Origin: an uncultured Clostridia bacterium
GTDB lineage: Bacteria > Bacillota > Clostridia > Christensenellales > Borkfalkiaceae
Length of the DNA stretch: 64,000 nt
Assembly (NCBI GenBank): GCA_944327625.1
Contig: CALVHL010000003.1
Span: forward strand, 56,470 to 120,469
Direction: 5' to 3'
Shown: one piece after another, positions 15,714 to 24,762 of the stretch
Position numbering within the stretch: the first letter of the stretch is position 1
Layout: each line of letters starts with the position of its first letter
Made by a program: the position numbers and the translations under genes
Notes under the pieces: model-generated
What the model was told of the DNA's origin: nothing
Databases searched by the model: none
What the model saw: the letters and a program-made list of their open reading frames with translations, nothing else

Positions 15714-18700
15714 ATGAAAAAAATAGTCAGGACACTTGTTTCGGTCATCGTCGCGTTTGCCGCGCTGTGCGGCATTACCGCGTGCAGCGATGACGAAAAG
15801 GAATGTGAGCACGAGTGGAACTCGGGCAAGGTAACCGTTGAGGCAACCTGTACCGAGGAGGGGGAAATGACCTACACCTGTTCGCTCTGCGGCGAAACGA
15901 AGACGGAGGATATCGACGCGCTCGGCCACGATTTTTCGGGCGAGCTGGTCAATACCGACGCGCAGGGGCACTATCATAAGTGTACCCGCTGCGGCGAGAC
16001 GGATACCGTCGAAGCGCACGTCATGGTTGACGGCGAGATAATCACCCCCGCCACGACCGAACACGAGGGCGCTCAGCGTATTTATTGCTCGGTCTGCGGC
16101 TATGAGAGCATAAAGACGCTGCCCGTACTCACCGATCACAGGGCTTCCGACGATTGGGAGACGGACGATACATATCATTGGCGCGAATGTGCCGAACACG
16201 AAGATTGCGGCGTAATCTTCGACAAGGGCGAGCACGAATATCTGACCGAGCTCGTCGATCAGTACGTTCCCGCAACCTGCGAGCACGACGGCTATTCGGT
16301 CTGGCAGTGCGTCTGCGGCAAGAGCGAACAGCACGTCATTCCCAAGGACGAAAGCCTCCACGAGTGGGATGAGGGCGTGGTGACGGTCGAGGCGACCTGC
16401 GGCCACGCAGGCGTAATGACCTACACCTGTACGCTCTGCGGCGAGACGAGGACGGAGGATATACCCGCACTCGAACATATCTGGGACGAGGGCGAGGTGA
16501 CTACCGAAGCGACCTGCGGCCACGCGGGCGTAATGACCTATACCTGTACGCTCTGCGGCGAGACGAGGACGGAGAATATCCCCGCTCTCGAACACATCTT
16601 CTCCGACGAATGGGTTAACACCGACGCCGAAGGACATTATCACCAGTGCGTAAGCTGCGGCGCGATCGACGAAAAGATAGCGCACACGCTCGTATTGGTG
16701 CAGGACGAAGAAAACAATAAACACTATTGGGAGTGTTCGGTCTGCGGCTATAAGGGCGAACCGAGCGACCACGAGTGGGGCGAGGGAGTGATAACCACCC
16801 CCGCAACGCTGTACAGCAAGGGCGTGAGGACCTACACCTGCGAGTGCGGTGCGACCAAGACCGAAGTCATACCTGCGGGCGCAAGTTTCGCAGCTGACTT
16901 CTCGATAGAAAATCAGGACGGCGCATGGGGCTACGGCGCGGTCGAGATAAGCGATTACGATGCGGATAAATTCACGTTTGAATATACCTCCGCAACCGAA
17001 AAGAACGCCGACACCTGGCTCATCAACGGCGCCGAAATCAAGGCGGGCTGGATAAACGCTGCATGCCCCGTCGCAATAGTATATAATGTTGAAAACGATA
17101 TAATCGCAGACGTCTCGATTTCGTTCGTCGGCGTCGACGACGGTTCGAGGGCTTCTCTCCGCCTCGCGGTAATAAGGGGAGGCGCGCTTGCGGGCGATGT
17201 TCAGTTTGCATACGACAACGGCGTCAATACGGCTGAAATGCAGAGGCTCGTCTGCCTCAAAGCGGGCGACGTCGTCTACCTCATTGTCAATCCCGAAACC
17301 GACGGCACTAATTCCATGGGCAACCTTGCCGTTGCGCTCAGCCCTGCAACTGCCGAACAGCAGGCGCATACCGCCGGCGACGTGACGGCGCACGACGGCG
17401 AATATCACTGGAAGCAGTGTTCTTCGCACCTCTATTGCACCGAACAGCTCGACAAGGCAGAGCACTCGTTTGTATGGAGCAAGGTCGACGAGAATACGCA
17501 TAAGGGCGTATGCGAATGCGGCTATGAAACGGTCTGCGCACACGAATGGAACGAGGGCGAAGTCACCGCTCAGCCCGACTGCGAACACGCGGGCGAAATA
17601 ACCTACACCTGTACGGTCTGCGGTGCTACCAAAATCGAGGTCGGCGAACCTGCAACGGGGCACGACTATGACGACGAATGGCACTACGTCAAGGACGACT
17701 TGACCTATCACTATCATCAGTGTACCGTCTGCGGCGCTTACGACGAGCAGAGCAGGGAGGAGCACGACTGGGTTGAGACCGAGAGGGTAGAGGCAACGCC
17801 CGACGCGGAAGGCAAGATAGTCTATACCTGCTCGCTCTGCGGAGCAATAAAGGAAGAAGTGCTCTATTACGAGCCGCACCAGCCTGCGGACGATTGGAGC
17901 CATGACGACACCTATCACTGGCACGCCTGCACGGTTCATGAAGGCTGCACCGAACAGCTCAACAAGGCAGAGCACTCGTTTGTATGGAGCAAGATCGACG
18001 AGAATACGCATAAGGGCGTATGCGAATGCGGCTATGAAACGGTCGGCAATCACGATTGGGACGAAGACGAAGTGACGGTCGAAGCTACCTGCGGCCACGC
18101 AGGCGAGATGACCTATACATGTACGCTCTGCGGCGCTCAGAAGATCGAGGAGATACCCGCTCTCGAACATATCTGGGACGAAGGCGAAGTGACGATCGAA
18201 GCTACCTGCGACCACGTCGGCGAGATGACATATACCTGTACGCTGTGCAGCCAAACCAGAACCGAGGTAATTCCCGCCCTCGAACACGAATTCGCCGAGG
18301 AATGGGTTAATACCGACGCCGAAGGACACTATCATAAGTGCGTAAACTGCGGCGCGATCGACGAAAAGATAGCGCATACGCTCGTATGCGTGCAGGACGA
18401 GGAAAACGACAAGCACTATTATGAATGTACGGTCTGCGGCTATAAGAGCGAACCGAGCGACCACGAGTGGGGCGAGGGAGTAATAACCACCCCCGCAACG
18501 CTGTACAGCGACGGCGTAAAAACTTACACCTGCGAATGCGGCGCAACCAAAACCGAAGCCATACCTGCGGGCGCAGATTTCGCTGCTGACTTCTCGATAG
18601 AAAATCAGGACGGCGCGTGGAGCTACGGCGCGGCGAATATAACCAACTGGGACGGCAATAATTTCGGCTTCGAGTTCACTCCCGCAACCGACAAGAACGC

Positions 18701-19541
18701 CGACACCTGGCTCATAAACTCCATAGAGATCAAGTCGGGCTGGGTAAACGCCAACGGCATGACCGTCATAGCTTATAAGGTCGAGAGCGACATAGTTGCA
18801 GACATATCCGTTTCGTTCGTCGGTATTAACGACGGTTCGAGGGTTTCTCTCCGCCTTGCAGTCTTCAACGCCGACGGCAAGCAGTGTATGCCCGTAGAGT
18901 TCATATATGACGAGTCGTCTTCGACCGCATCGCGCAACTTCACCCTTTCGCTGCTCGGCGGAAGCACCGTATACGTATTTGCCAACGGCGAGGGTGCGGG
19001 CGACAACGCAATGGGCGGACTGACCGTTCACCTTACGCCCGCAACCGTTGCGGCAGACTTCGGCGATGATTTCTCGACAGAAAATCAGGACGGCGCATGG
19101 AGCTACGGCAAGGTTGACTATCAGTGGGGCAATCCCGAAGACTTCACCTTCATCGCCGCATCCGAAAAGACCGAGGACGGCGAGGGCTGGAAGGCGGGAA
19201 ACGTCGAGATCAGGAGCAACTATATAACCTTCGACGAAATGTCCGCGATAGGCTACACGGCTGAAAGCTCGGTAACTTTAAAAGCTTACGTAGTGCTTGA
19301 AGGCGTTACGGATGCAACCCGCGCCGACCTGCGCGTAGGCATCAAAAACGCCGAAGGGGTAATAAGGGAAAATCCCTCTTTCCACAACAATGTGAACGGA
19401 AGCGCGCTCTGCGTTACGGTTGACATAACGCTCAACGCGGGCGACACGGTATATTTCATCTTCTCCAACGGCAACGGGGGAACGCCAGAGGCAACCCCTG
19501 CGGGAGGATTACACATCTCTCTCGTTCAGACCGCGGCATAA
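15714..19541 (+). CDS. Secreted Cys-rich-repeat lipoprotein with C-terminal beta-domain modules
   Basis: A 1275-residue protein with a lipoprotein signal peptide (lipobox GITAC, lipid-modified C24). Residues 30-390 and 545-950 consist of many short repeats of the pattern H-x-W...VT...ATC...G...TYTCxxCG..KTE..PA.H, each with a CxxC pair. Such repeats are common in surface proteins of gut Firmicutes but have no established function. Three modules of about 150-160 residues, each starting near DFS.ENQDGAW.YG (about 391, 955 and 1115), look like beta-sandwich, possibly carbohydrate-binding, domains. A segment of about 245 residues is duplicated. It lies upstream of a membrane-anchored GH32 with no promoter between them, so a surface role in glycan capture is plausible but unproven. 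Confidence 0.7.
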   Translation: MKKIVRTLVSVIVAFAALCGITACSDDEKECEHEWNSGKVTVEATCTEEGEMTYTCSLCGETKTEDIDALGHDFSGELVNTDAQGHYHKCTRCGETDTVEAHVMVDGEIITPATTEHEGAQRIYCSVCGYESIKTLPVLTDHRASDDWETDDTYHWRECAEHEDCGVIFDKGEHEYLTELVDQYVPATCEHDGYSVWQCVCGKSEQHVIPKDESLHEWDEGVVTVEATCGHAGVMTYTCTLCGETRTEDIPALEHIWDEGEVTTEATCGHAGVMTYTCTLCGETRTENIPALEHIFSDEWVNTDAEGHYHQCVSCGAIDEKIAHTLVLVQDEENNKHYWECSVCGYKGEPSDHEWGEGVITTPATLYSKGVRTYTCECGATKTEVIPAGASFAADFSIENQDGAWGYGAVEISDYDADKFTFEYTSATEKNADTWLINGAEIKAGWINAACPVAIVYNVENDIIADVSISFVGVDDGSRASLRLAVIRGGALAGDVQFAYDNGVNTAEMQRLVCLKAGDVVYLIVNPETDGTNSMGNLAVALSPATAEQQAHTAGDVTAHDGEYHWKQCSSHLYCTEQLDKAEHSFVWSKVDENTHKGVCECGYETVCAHEWNEGEVTAQPDCEHAGEITYTCTVCGATKIEVGEPATGHDYDDEWHYVKDDLTYHYHQCTVCGAYDEQSREEHDWVETERVEATPDAEGKIVYTCSLCGAIKEEVLYYEPHQPADDWSHDDTYHWHACTVHEGCTEQLNKAEHSFVWSKIDENTHKGVCECGYETVGNHDWDEDEVTVEATCGHAGEMTYTCTLCGAQKIEEIPALEHIWDEGEVTIEATCDHVGEMTYTCTLCSQTRTEVIPALEHEFAEEWVNTDAEGHYHKCVNCGAIDEKIAHTLVCVQDEENDKHYYECTVCGYKSEPSDHEWGEGVITTPATLYSDGVKTYTCECGATKTEAIPAGADFAADFSIENQDGAWSYGAANITNWDGNNFGFEFTPATDKNADTWLINSIEIKSGWVNANGMTVIAYKVESDIVADISVSFVGINDGSRVSLRLAVFNADGKQCMPVEFIYDESSSTASRNFTLSLLGGSTVYVFANGEGAGDNAMGGLTVHLTPATVAADFGDDFSTENQDGAWSYGKVDYQWGNPEDFTFIAASEKTEDGEGWKAGNVEIRSNYITFDEMSAIGYTAESSVTLKAYVVLEGVTDATRADLRVGIKNAEGVIRENPSFHNNVNGSALCVTVDITLNAGDTVYFIFSNGNGGTPEATPAGGLHISLVQTAA
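16604..17345 (+). repeat. Internal direct repeat, copy A
   Basis: A segment of about 740 bp encoding WVNTDAEGHYH... through the first DFSIENQDGAW module. It recurs at 18295-19039, offset about 1691 bp, with high similarity. Boundaries are approximate. Confidence 0.7.
17440..18044 (+). repeat. Short near-identical direct repeats in the Cys-rich region
   Basis: About 95 bp encoding EQL.KAEHSFVWSK and the following GVCECGYETV occurs at about 17440-17535 and again at 17949-18044 with only a few changes. This points to recent expansion of the repeat region. Confidence 0.7.
18295..19039 (+). repeat. Internal direct repeat, copy B
   Basis: Second copy of the segment described at 16604-17345. It is most similar at the start (WVNTDAEGHYHKC) and across DEKIAHTL, CGYK and EPSDHEWGEGVITT, and diverges more within the beta-domain. 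Confidence 0.7.
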
Positions 19542-19558
19542 CAAATAATAAAAATACA

Positions 19559-19591
19559 CGGTGCGGAGGCGCACGGCTGCGCCCCGCACCG
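19559..19591 (+). promoter_or_regulatory. Hairpin between the repeat lipoprotein and GH32 genes
   Basis: CGGTGCGG-A-GGCGC (19559-19572) pairs with GCGCC-CCGCACCG (19579-19591) around a 6-nt loop. There is no T-run, so it is not a classical terminator. It may be an mRNA processing or stability element that sets the ratio of the two proteins. Confidence 0.55.
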
Positions 19592-19609
19592 ATTGTAACG
19601 GTAAAGATT

Positions 19610-22600
19610 ATGAGCATTTCCAAAAAGAAATTTCGTATAGCTGCCGCGCTCGCGGTGACGGCGGCTTGCGCGGCGACTTTCGCATTTACGGGCGCGGTGC
19701 ATACCGCACGTGCGGAGGACACCGCCGACTATTCCGAACCGTACCGCAACCAGCTCTCGTATTCCGCATTGAGAGGGTGGAATAACGATCCCAACGGGTT
19801 GCTGTATGCGGACGGAGTATACCACATGTACTATCAGTATAACTATGACTGGCGCACGGGCGAGACCTTTAACGGTTGGGGAAATATGAGCTGGGGACAC
19901 GCCACCAGCGAAGATCTCGTGCACTGGCAGGAGCAGCCCGTCGCAATTCCTGCATATCAGACCGTGGACGGCGTGTATTACGAGATGATGTTTTCGGGCA
20001 GCGCGGTGTATGACGAATACAATACCAGCGGACTGTTCGACGAGGGGGAGGACGGAAAAGTCGTCGACGGGCAGGGCATCGTCGCGCTTCTCACCCAGCC
20101 GCAGAACGGCGTACAGCGCCAGATCCTCGCATACAGCAAGGACGGCGGCACAAGCTTCACCATCTACGGCGAAGTCATCGGACAGGACAACCCCGGCAAT
20201 ATAGGCGACAACGAATTCCGCGATCCCAAGGTGTTCTGGTGCGAGGAAATCGGTAAGTGGCTTATGGCGGTCGGCGGCGGCTCCGTGCGCATGTACTCCT
20301 CGGAAAATCTCATCAAGTGGGAGTATCTGGGCGCAACGGGGCTCTGGGGCGAATGTCCCGATATCTCCCGCTATGAAACGGCGGACGGCGTTAAATACGC
20401 CCTCATCGTCTCGCCGGAGGACAAGTCGCAGAGCCACAGCTTCAACGGCACTTCGCGCGACGAGACCTTCTATCCCGCCGAATATTATTCCGTAGGCGAG
20501 CTCAACAGTCAGGGGCTGTTCGTGCCCGAAGGCGGGTTGAAGCGGCTAAGTTACGGCATTGACAGCTATGCCATGCAGACCTTCAACGGCTCGGCCGACG
20601 GCGAGGTCTACGGCATAAGCTGGGCGGCAAGCTGGAAGAACGTCGGACAGACCGAAGCGCTGCGCGAAAACTATAACGGCGGCATGACCATAACCTGCAA
20701 GCTCGATATGGTTCCCGACGGTTCGGGCGGATATATGCTCGAACGAACGCCGGTTTCGGGCTATGAAGACCTGAGGGGAGAGCTCTTATACGAGCGCACG
20801 GGCAAACTCGCCATGGGCGAAAATGCGCTCGGCGACGTCCACGCCGATATGTTCGATATGCAGGCGAGCGTCGACCTCTCGGAAAGCAATGCAAGCTACG
20901 TTCAGCTCAGTCTGCGCGTCTCCGCCGCAGAGAGCATCTCTATGCGCTACGACGTCGGCAGCGGCGTGCTCACCTTCGACCGCTCGCAGAGCTCGCTCAT
21001 CGTAAATAACGAGGGCGTAATAACCCGCAGCGGCGGTCAGCGCACGGCTTCGCGCGTGGATTATTTCAGCCTGCCCGAATATATGCCCGTTCCTCTCGAC
21101 GACGGCAGGCTTGATTTCAGGATAATCAGCGACCGCGCTTTCGTCAGCGTATTCGTCAACGGGCGCAGCCTTTTCGCCGCGGTATTCCCCTCGGCGGCGT
21201 CCGACGGCATGACGCTCTATGCCGACGGCGATATTTCGGCTGACGTCAGCGTCTGGGAAATGAACGGCATTTACGGCGACGTCACCCCTTCGGAGGCGCT
21301 CCTCGTCTCGGCAAGCAAGCTCGATATGTCTGTCGGCGAAAGCAAGGCGGTCATAACTTCTTCCTATTCCGACGCAGTCGGCGCGGACGAGGTGGAGTAC
21401 GTAATTGTCAGCGGCACGAAATACGTCTCCCTCGCACAGTCGGGGCAGACGGCGTTCGTCACCGCAAAGGCAAAGGGCAGCGCCATAATCGAGGCGCGCA
21501 CGCCCGCGCAGACGCAGAGGATTGCCGTATACGTCTATGAGGACGGCTATACGGGCGACATAGAATTTACCATGCCGCTGTTCGCATTCACCCGCCCCGA
21601 CGACAACGGGGTGATAATAAGCGCAGGCACCGACGGCTTCATGTTCTCCGACGAGAGCGCGACAGAATTTTCCTATTCCGCTGACGTCTCGGTCAACGGT
21701 CAGGCTTGCGGACTTATGTTCGGCGTAAGCGATAATTTCTTCGACTACATAGTCGCCACGGCGGACTTTAAGGACAATCTCGTCAAGGTCTGGCGCGCGG
21801 GAATAGGCGACCTCGCCAGCGTCTCCTACGACTTCGGCGGCAGGACAGAATGTGCTCTTTCCGTCGTCGTCAACGGCGGCTCTGCGACCGTGCGCATAGA
21901 CGGCAAAACCGCGCTCGTCTGTCCGCTTGCCGACTATTCTGGCGGCAAACTCGGCATCAACGTCTATAACGCGGAAGCGCGCTTTAACGACGTCACCCTG
22001 CGCCGCATAGAGACTTCCGTCTACGGCGGCAGCGACGTCTCGATAGCCGTGCCCGACATAACCGTATATAAGGTAGTCAACCTGACGGACGGCAGCGTTC
22101 CGCTCAACGAAGGCGACTATTCGTTCTCCGACGGCGTGCTGACGATAAACTCGTCCTATCTCTCGACGCTCGCGGCGGACGGCGTGTATACGCTCCGCCT
22201 CATCGGCGAGGAGGGCGAACTCGACGTGACGCTCGTGACAGATTTCGCGGGCATGCAGCTCAGTGCGACAGAGAGCGAGTACGCCCCCGGCGAAAGCGTC
22301 ACCCTCAGCCTTGACGGCGAGGGCGGTCTGGTCGCGCTGTACGTCAACGGAACGGCGGTGGACGGCTCTGACTATTCGGTCGAAGACGGCGTGATAGTGC
22401 TCGGCGAGGAATTCTGCAAGAACCTTTCGGAGGGCAAATACACCGTGGTTGCCTACACTTCCTGCGGCAGACCTCAGGCGGAATTCGTCATCGCCAGACC
22501 GTACTCGGGCGGCGCCGACGAAACCGAGGCAAACCACATCTTCTTCTATGTCGACATAGTCATATTCGGCGTGTTCATCGTCGGATATGCGACTTACAGC

Positions 22601-22630
22601 ATCATCGTCCGCCGCAGGCAGAACGCTTAA
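19610..22630 (+). CDS. Surface-anchored GH32 beta-fructosidase (levanase/inulinase type)
   Basis: A 1006-residue secreted enzyme with a signal peptide (probable cleavage after TARA, residue 35) and a C-terminal membrane helix (about 977-999) ending in RRRQNA, so it is anchored and faces outward. The GH32 five-bladed propeller carries the nucleophile D60 (NNDPNG), transition-state Asp D205 (RDPKVF) and acid/base E248 (ECPDI). A beta-sandwich follows, then a Big2-like domain (about 565-645) and a lectin-like domain (about 650-805). It should cleave fructans such as levan or inulin outside the cell for the transporter encoded downstream. Exo versus endo action is not decided by the sequence. The WMNDPNG motif reads WNNDPNG here. 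Confidence 0.85.
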   Translation: MSISKKKFRIAAALAVTAACAATFAFTGAVHTARAEDTADYSEPYRNQLSYSALRGWNNDPNGLLYADGVYHMYYQYNYDWRTGETFNGWGNMSWGHATSEDLVHWQEQPVAIPAYQTVDGVYYEMMFSGSAVYDEYNTSGLFDEGEDGKVVDGQGIVALLTQPQNGVQRQILAYSKDGGTSFTIYGEVIGQDNPGNIGDNEFRDPKVFWCEEIGKWLMAVGGGSVRMYSSENLIKWEYLGATGLWGECPDISRYETADGVKYALIVSPEDKSQSHSFNGTSRDETFYPAEYYSVGELNSQGLFVPEGGLKRLSYGIDSYAMQTFNGSADGEVYGISWAASWKNVGQTEALRENYNGGMTITCKLDMVPDGSGGYMLERTPVSGYEDLRGELLYERTGKLAMGENALGDVHADMFDMQASVDLSESNASYVQLSLRVSAAESISMRYDVGSGVLTFDRSQSSLIVNNEGVITRSGGQRTASRVDYFSLPEYMPVPLDDGRLDFRIISDRAFVSVFVNGRSLFAAVFPSAASDGMTLYADGDISADVSVWEMNGIYGDVTPSEALLVSASKLDMSVGESKAVITSSYSDAVGADEVEYVIVSGTKYVSLAQSGQTAFVTAKAKGSAIIEARTPAQTQRIAVYVYEDGYTGDIEFTMPLFAFTRPDDNGVIISAGTDGFMFSDESATEFSYSADVSVNGQACGLMFGVSDNFFDYIVATADFKDNLVKVWRAGIGDLASVSYDFGGRTECALSVVVNGGSATVRIDGKTALVCPLADYSGGKLGINVYNAEARFNDVTLRRIETSVYGGSDVSIAVPDITVYKVVNLTDGSVPLNEGDYSFSDGVLTINSSYLSTLAADGVYTLRLIGEEGELDVTLVTDFAGMQLSATESEYAPGESVTLSLDGEGGLVALYVNGTAVDGSDYSVEDGVIVLGEEFCKNLSEGKYTVVAYTSCGRPQAEFVIARPYSGGADETEANHIFFYVDIVIFGVFIVGYATYSIIVRRRQNA

Positions 22631-22637
22631 ATTATTT

Positions 22638-22680
22638 TGCAAACGCGACAAAATCCGTCGCACAATATTGTGCGTTTGCA
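22638..22680. promoter_or_regulatory. Nested palindromes upstream of the transporter operon
   Basis: TGCAAACGC (22638-22646) and GCGTTTGCA (22672-22680) are inverted copies. Between them lies the perfect 16-bp palindrome CGCACAATATTGTGCG (22659-22674). GCAAACG half-sites are typical of LacI-family operators. The cluster abuts the shared site at 22677-22693. Confidence 0.55.
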
Positions 22681-22693
22681 CAAAAATTTTGCA
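22677..22693. promoter_or_regulatory. Shared 17-bp regulatory site, copy 2
   Basis: TGCACAAAAATTTTGCA differs at one base from the site at 15608-15624 and ends exactly 5 bp before the -35 box at 22699. Confidence 0.6.
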
Positions 22694-22698
22694 TTGCA

Positions 22699-22727
22699 TT
22701 GACGGTATGCGGCAAATAAAGTATTAT
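22699..22727 (+). promoter_or_regulatory. Promoter of the fructan transporter operon
   Basis: TTGACG (22699-22704), 17 bp, TATTAT (22722-22727), about 60 bp upstream of the first permease gene. Confidence 0.72.
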
Positions 22728-22788
22728 TGGTACAAAGCAACAGTTTATGAAAAAAATTTTCGGTCGTATCTGACGGAGGGAAAATATA

Positions 22789-23832
22789 ATGGAAATAAAT
22801 GACGCGGCTTTCGCCGTTAGCGCAGAGAGCGTCGGTGCGGTCGACGAAGAACTTGTCGAACGCGCTTACGAGGAACTGTCGGAGGCGGAGGAGGTCAGAA
22901 AGGAAGGCAACGGAAAGTGGCAGAAGTGGAAGGAAAACTTCAAGCGCAGAGGGTGGATACTCGTATTCATACTTCCCGCGCTGATATACATACTCATCTT
23001 CTGTTACGTGCCCATGTACGGAATACTTGTTGCATTTCAGGACTATATGCCCGGCGATGCCATAATAGGCGAAGGCACCGAATGGGTGGGCTGGCAGAAC
23101 TTCCAGACCTTCTTTTCAAACCCCAACTTTTTAGACTATTTCATGAACACGTTTATACTGTGTATTCTCGGGTTCATCGTCGGCTTCCCCTTGCCGATAA
23201 TCGTCGCGCTGCTCCTCAATTCGCTGCGCTCGAAGAAGACAAAGAAGGGGTTGCAGATACTCTACTATGCACCGCACTTCATATCGCTCGTCGTCATGGT
23301 CGGCATGCTCGAACTCATATTCGGTTCGGACGGGCTTCTTGACCAGATAAGCATCAAGATGGGCGGCGACGTCAACGGGCTTCAGCTTTTCCTCGACGCA
23401 GACGCATTCCGTCCGCTGTTCATCTTCTCGGGCAACTGGCAGGATTTCGGCTGGTCGGCGATAATCTATCTGGCGGCTCTTTCGGGCGTCGATCCCGCCC
23501 TGCACGAGGCGGCGAAGGTCGACGGCGCGTCGCGTTTCAGACGCATATTCAGCGTCGATTTGCCCGCCATTGCCCCCACGATAGTCATGCTTATGATACT
23601 CTCGGTAGGCAACCTCATGAACTGCGGCTACGAAAAGGTATTGCTCATGCAGACGGGCGGCAACCTGGAGACGAGTGAAATACTCTCCACCTATGTGTAC
23701 ACGTTCGGTCTGTTGGGCGGCCAGTACGGCGTAGGTACTGCGGCGGGACTTTTCAATTCGGTCATAAACGTCGTATTGCTCGTGATAGCAAACTATACGT
23801 CGAAGCGCATTTCCAACAACAGTATGTGGTAA
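22789..23832 (+). CDS. CUT1 ABC transporter permease (LplB type)
   Basis: A 347-residue inner-membrane permease of the LplB/YtcP-associated branch. It has a charged N-terminal extension (about 1-55) and six predicted helices. The EAA loop EAAKVDGASRFRRIFSVDLP (near residues 240-260) contacts the ATPase. It forms a heterodimer with the next gene product for uptake of oligosaccharides, here probably fructo-oligosaccharides judging by the flanking GH32 genes. It is the first gene of the operon that runs to 33791. GGAGGG precedes the ATG. Confidence 0.88.
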   Translation: MEINDAAFAVSAESVGAVDEELVERAYEELSEAEEVRKEGNGKWQKWKENFKRRGWILVFILPALIYILIFCYVPMYGILVAFQDYMPGDAIIGEGTEWVGWQNFQTFFSNPNFLDYFMNTFILCILGFIVGFPLPIIVALLLNSLRSKKTKKGLQILYYAPHFISLVVMVGMLELIFGSDGLLDQISIKMGGDVNGLQLFLDADAFRPLFIFSGNWQDFGWSAIIYLAALSGVDPALHEAAKVDGASRFRRIFSVDLPAIAPTIVMLMILSVGNLMNCGYEKVLLMQTGGNLETSEILSTYVYTFGLLGGQYGVGTAAGLFNSVINVVLLVIANYTSKRISNNSMW

Positions 23833-23842
23833 GGAGGCAGGA

Positions 23843-24748
23843 ATGGACGCCGGACAGTTAAAATCTTTAAAGCGCAAAAACAAGATAAAAGAGAGCAAGA
23901 CGGACTATGTCTATTACGCGATAAGCGGGTTTATTCTCTTTCTGCTTGCCGTAATAGTCATATATCCTCTGTACTACATAGTTATAGCATCCATCTCCGA
24001 TCCCGACGCGGTAATGACGGGCGACGTCTGGCTATATCCCATAAAGGTGACTTTCTCGGGATATGCCCAGCTCTTTAACCGCGACGATATATGGCGCGGC
24101 TACTTCAACACCCTTGCATATACGGTGCTCGGCACGGCGTTCAACATAGTGCTGACGATACCCGCGGGCTGGGCGCTTTCGCGCAACTATCTGCCCTTCC
24201 GCAAGGTGATAATGCCGCTTCTCATAATCACGATGTTCTTCGGCGGCGGACTCGTTCCCTATGTAATTCTTTGCCGGGCTCTCGGGCTTTACCAGAACCC
24301 GCTCATTCTGATAATAGGCGGAGGCGTAAGCGTCTACAACGTGTTCATGTGCAAGTCGTTCTTCCAGTCGAACGTCCCGCAGGAAGTGTTGGAGGCGGGC
24401 ATGATCGACGGCGCGGGCGAGATAAGGACGTTCTTCGACCTCGTCCTTCCCGTCGCAAAGTCCATAATTTCGGTAATGATACTTTTCTATGCCGTAGGAC
24501 ATTGGAATAACTATATCGACGCATACATATTCAGCATCGACGAAGATTTCTATCCGCTTCAGACGGTGCTCAACGGGCTGCTCGACGCCACGGCGGGCGG
24601 CGAGGGCGAGGTGGTGCTCGAACAGATGAGGGCGGCAACCCAGATCAAGTTCACGTCCATCATCATAGCAACTCTGCCCATACTCGTCGTATATCCCATG
24701 GTTGAAAAGCACTTCGGCCAGGGCGTGCTGGTCGGCTCGTTCAAATAA
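23843..24748 (+). CDS. CUT1 ABC transporter permease (LplC/YtcP type)
   Basis: A 301-residue permease with six predicted membrane helices and the EAA loop EAGMIDGAGEIRTFFDLVLP (near residues 191-210). It starts 10 bp after the first permease with an AAGGAGG ribosome-binding site. It pairs with the LplB-type subunit. The C-terminal EKHFGQGVLVGSFK is typical of this subfamily. Substrate assignment comes from context. Confidence 0.88.
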   Translation: MDAGQLKSLKRKNKIKESKTDYVYYAISGFILFLLAVIVIYPLYYIVIASISDPDAVMTGDVWLYPIKVTFSGYAQLFNRDDIWRGYFNTLAYTVLGTAFNIVLTIPAGWALSRNYLPFRKVIMPLLIITMFFGGGLVPYVILCRALGLYQNPLILIIGGGVSVYNVFMCKSFFQSNVPQEVLEAGMIDGAGEIRTFFDLVLPVAKSIISVMILFYAVGHWNNYIDAYIFSIDEDFYPLQTVLNGLLDATAGGEGEVVLEQMRAATQIKFTSIIIATLPILVVYPMVEKHFGQGVLVGSFK

Positions 24749-24762
24749 GTGAAGGTAAAGAG

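Noticed and set aside
15597..19031. Very long open frame on the minus strand opposite the repeat lipoprotein (over 1100 codons)
   Set aside because: The plus-strand protein has a lipobox, ribosome-binding site, promoter and repeat structure. The antisense frame is an effect of biased codon use and repeated sequence, and shows no domain or start signal.
22638..22680. CcpA cre site
   Set aside because: The GCAAACGC half-sites look LacI-like, but alignment to the cre consensus fails at key positions; a general LacI-type operator is the safer call.
20786..22699. Minus-strand open frame of over 600 codons opposite the surface GH32 gene
   Set aside because: It is antisense to a gene with signal peptide, catalytic triad and membrane anchor; its composition (Arg/Ala/Val-rich) is that of a shadow frame.
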